From T3Sed10-241 sp036796255 (GTDB lineage: Bacteria > Bacteroidota > Bacteroidia > Flavobacteriales_D > Cryomorphaceae), in assembly GCA_036796255.1 (NCBI GenBank), contig DAIRDH010000072.1, forward strand, positions 1 through 14,236: DNA of 14,236 nt, given 5' to 3'. The translations under genes and the position numbers were made by a program. The notes beneath the pieces were generated by a model. It ran no database searches, was not told the DNA's origin, and worked only from the letters and a program-made list of their open reading frames with translations. Shown one piece after another: positions 12,117 to 14,236 of the stretch; within the stretch, counting starts at the first letter, position 1; each line of letters begins with the position of its first letter.

Positions 12117-14236
12117 TTACTTCATCACCTGAACTTTGCTCACTACCTGGCTTTCGCCAACAGTGATGTTTATCAGGTAAAAACCTGCCGGCAAAGGAGA
12201 AACGTCGATGTAATGTCGGTTGAGGCCTGAGCTGCGGGTGTTGAGATCGTAGCTGCGTACGGTCTGTCCCACCACATTGACCATGTCGATCATCACGCGG
12301 CTCGATTGCGCCAGGTTGATGTCGACCGTGAATTGCTGGTTGGCAGGATTGGGGAAAATATTGAGGCTGTTCAGCGCGGCAATATGGTCTACGCTTAGCG
12401 TAAGAGGAAGCAGTACAGCATCAATAACGTGAACTACGCCATTGGTAGCTTCGATATCAGGCTGTATTACAGCTGCTATGCTGCTGGCATTGCCTACAGT
12501 CACCACGTCTCCATCGATCCCGATGTTTACAATTTCACCATTAACTGTTGGAATTTGCTGTCCATCAGAAAGGTCGCCTGAGAAAACAGCGCCTGCTGCT
12601 ACGTGATACGTCAACACTTGGGTTAGGAGGCCGGAAGGATCAGCAGTGAGGTCGTCAATTGTGGCCTGGTCTACGGCGCTAAATGCTTCGTTGGTAGGGG
12701 CGAATACAGTAAATGGTCCCTCACCGGCGAGCGTTTCCTCCAGGTTGGCAAGGTCTATAAGATTTGCGAGCGTAGTATGCTCTGGGCTATTGGTGATAAC
12801 GTCGGCCACTGTACTTATCGGTGAGCCAAGGCAATTGAGTGAAGGGCCACCATTGTCTGTTGCGAGATTGTCAGATTGGCTTCCACAGAAACCGGCTTCC
12901 TGCACAATTACATTCACATTGTCATTGGATAGGGCCGTCCAGGTAATCTCGCAATCTTCGGCTGAAGCATAAATTTCGCCGGTTACTGCATTTTGCACAA
13001 TAAGTACAGGGTCCCATGATCCGGCTCCAGGACCATCGCAAATACTAAATTCATAAGAGGTTCCTTCAACCATTCCAGGAATGATGTATGCTTCGCTCGC
13101 CCACGCACCAAAAGTTGTTACCGTAATTGCCTCACAATTTCCGTTCACATCAGGTGCGGGTGCACCGCCAACATTTTGGAAAGTGAAGGCTGTTTGAACA
13201 AACTGTGTGCATAAAGTCGGCATGAGTACAGCGTCAATCACATGAACCACGCCATTGCCAGCTTCAATGTCAGGCATAGTGACTTGAGCGCCATTTATGA
13301 AAATGTCGTCACCATCAATAGTTACAGTGATCAATTCGCCTTGAGAGGTTTGAATTTCCATGCCATTTGAAAGGTCTGTAGACAGTGCTACTCCATCTAC
13401 GAGGTGATAGAGCAATACATTTGCAAGGGCGCCGGTAGGATCCAAAAGCAAATCATCGACTGCATCGCCCAATACCGCAAAAGCTGCGTCTGTAGGTGCA
13501 AAAAGGGTGAATTGACCGGGGCCTGAAAGCGGTATGTCCAGCCCTGAAGCCTCAAGCGCCGCCGTTAGGGTAAAGTGATCTTCGCTATTGCTTACGATCT
13601 CAAAAATGCTGTTGTCTACAATTTCCCCTACGCAAGTGATAGAGAGAATGCCATTATTCGTTTCTAGATTTTCTGAAGAATCTCCGCATGCTCCCTCCTC
13701 GGAAATACCTATGAGGTAAGTGCCATCGGCAGGAGCGATAAAGTTAAGCGAGCATTCGTCCGAGACAGTCTCCACAAGAAAGCCATCGGAATCGAATACA
13801 GTGATTTGCGGAGTCCAGGTGCCTGCACCCGGACCATCGCAAATCGAAACAATATACTCTGTTCCTTCTAGGAAACCTTGGGTGATGTAGAGCTCAGACG
13901 CCCATACTGCAGCAGTTGTAGACACGGTGGAGCACACGCCGTCAACCTGCACCGGCGCATCGGGAAGCAGTCCGGTAAACTGCGCTTCAAAATCAACGCA
14001 AATATTTGATGGCGGTTGCAAAACGGCATCAATGGAGTGGATCACTCCGCCAAATTCACCCTGAACATCGAAAGGAATAATAACCGTACTTGCATTTACG
14101 AAAATGTCGCTGCCATCCGCGCTAATTGCCACATCAGGTCCGAGGAGAGTGGGCCAGGATTGTCCATCAGCCAAGTCTGCTGCCAAAAGGGTTTCAAGAC
14201 CTACGTGGTAAGTAAGTACGTCAAAGAGCAAGTCAT
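12117..14236 (-). CDS. Large secreted multi-FAS1 protein with type IX sorting domain (3' part)
   Basis: The 3' part of an exported, probably cell-surface or released, adhesion-type protein; the 5' end lies beyond the right edge, with about 705 residues visible. Numbering from the first complete codons: the end of a fasciclin (FAS1) domain (1-74, TYHVG...GGVIHSIDAVL), a Cys-containing beta domain (77-202), a complete FAS1 (208-338, with FTLFAPTDAAF and GVVHVIDAVL), a second Cys-containing domain (340-468) and a third FAS1 (473-610, FTVFAPTNEAF). A C-terminal type IX sorting domain (about 623-704) begins LNIFPNPANQQF and contains LPAGFYLINI. The two linker domains share CDGPGAGTW/CDGPGAGSW, WASE and C-terminal GxCG. 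FAS1 domains act in adhesion or ligand binding. The type IX signal means passage through the outer membrane and probable attachment or release. The gene ends in a strong terminator and stands alone. Confidence 0.93.
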   Translation of the reverse strand, partial: DLLFDVLTYHVGLETLLAADLADGQSWPTLLGPDVAISADGSDIFVNASTVIIPFDVQGEFGGVIHSIDAVLQPPSNICVDFEAQFTGLLPDAPVQVDGVCSTVSTTAAVWASELYITQGFLEGTEYIVSICDGPGAGTWTPQITVFDSDGFLVETVSDECSLNFIAPADGTYLIGISEEGACGDSSENLETNNGILSITCVGEIVDNSIFEIVSNSEDHFTLTAALEASGLDIPLSGPGQFTLFAPTDAAFAVLGDAVDDLLLDPTGALANVLLYHLVDGVALSTDLSNGMEIQTSQGELITVTIDGDDIFINGAQVTMPDIEAGNGVVHVIDAVLMPTLCTQFVQTAFTFQNVGGAPAPDVNGNCEAITVTTFGAWASEAYIIPGMVEGTSYEFSICDGPGAGSWDPVLIVQNAVTGEIYASAEDCEITWTALSNDNVNVIVQEAGFCGSQSDNLATDNGGPSLNCLGSPISTVADVITNSPEHTTLANLIDLANLEETLAGEGPFTVFAPTNEAFSAVDQATIDDLTADPSGLLTQVLTYHVAAGAVFSGDLSDGQQIPTVNGEIVNIGIDGDVVTVGNASSIAAVIQPDIEATNGVVHVIDAVLLPLTLSVDHIAALNSLNIFPNPANQQFTVDINLAQSSRVMIDMVNVVGQTVRSYDLNTRSSGLNRHYIDVSPLPAGFYLINITVGESQVVSKVQVMK
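12402..14003 (-). repeat. Two tandem linker-plus-FAS1 units within the fasciclin gene
   Basis: The coding sequence repeats a unit of about 265-270 codons: unit one at about 14003-13218 and unit two at about 13214-12402. Each has a Cys-containing beta domain followed by a FAS1 domain. The protein likeness is obvious (ICDGPGAG, WASE, YHxxxG, GVVHVIDAVL), but the DNA has diverged, so this is an old internal duplication. Confidence 0.75.

Noticed and set aside
1..14236. CRISPR array, tRNA, rRNA, transposase or integrase
   Set aside because: No regularly spaced repeats, cloverleaf-like segments, rRNA-like stretches or mobile-element proteins were seen on reading both strands.

Overview
The window looks like a chromosomal segment of a Bacteroidota bacterium, probably a marine or aquatic member of the Flavobacteriales. 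The signs are a large modular extracellular protein ending in a type IX secretion (Por) sorting domain, a fused CrtYcd-type lycopene cyclase, weak or absent Shine-Dalgarno sequences with frequent TTG/GTG starts, and tightly packed, overlapping operons. Taxonomy is inferred from gene content only. The sequence is a draft scaffold: a run of exactly 100 Ns (1187-1286) is flanked by two identical 55-bp copies and falsely breaks proB.

Layout, left to right. (1) 1-254 is non-coding, with a small REP-like hairpin. (2) proB-proA (+ strand, 255-2765) is an overlapping proline-biosynthesis pair. (3) A compact seven-gene operon follows on the - strand, read from 7673 down to 2841: a peroxiredoxin-like redox protein, crtZ (beta-carotene hydroxylase), a lycopene beta-cyclase, a DUF2805/TIGR03643 small protein, an alpha/beta hydrolase, a TetR-fold protein and an ABC1/UbiB-type atypical kinase. 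Gaps are 15 bp or less, or the genes overlap. (4) A divergent + strand gene (7746-8300) encodes an unrecognised membrane-anchored protein. (5) A second - strand operon, read from 11339 down to 8295, holds a divergent photolyase/cryptochrome-like protein, a 48-aa DUF2256 zinc-finger-like protein and a cryptochrome-DASH; all three genes overlap. (6) A MazF/PemK-type toxin with its ribbon-helix-helix antitoxin and palindromic operator lies at 11387-12040. (7) A terminator precedes the 3' part of a large secreted fasciclin (FAS1) protein that runs off the right edge.

The genes suggest a photobiology and membrane-isoprenoid neighbourhood: the ring-forming and hydroxylating steps towards zeaxanthin, two flavin photolyase/cryptochrome homologues, and the two small families (DUF2256, DUF2805) that often accompany them in light-response loci. 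crtI, crtB, a rhodopsin and a LitR/CarH regulator are not in the window.

The most interesting leads are these. The first photolyase-like protein has replaced most of the residues needed for CPD repair and the tryptophan electron chain, while its operon partner cry-DASH keeps them. A degenerate TetR-fold protein with COQ9-like features is paired with a COQ8/UbiB-like kinase inside a carotenoid operon, although Bacteroidota generally use menaquinone rather than ubiquinone.
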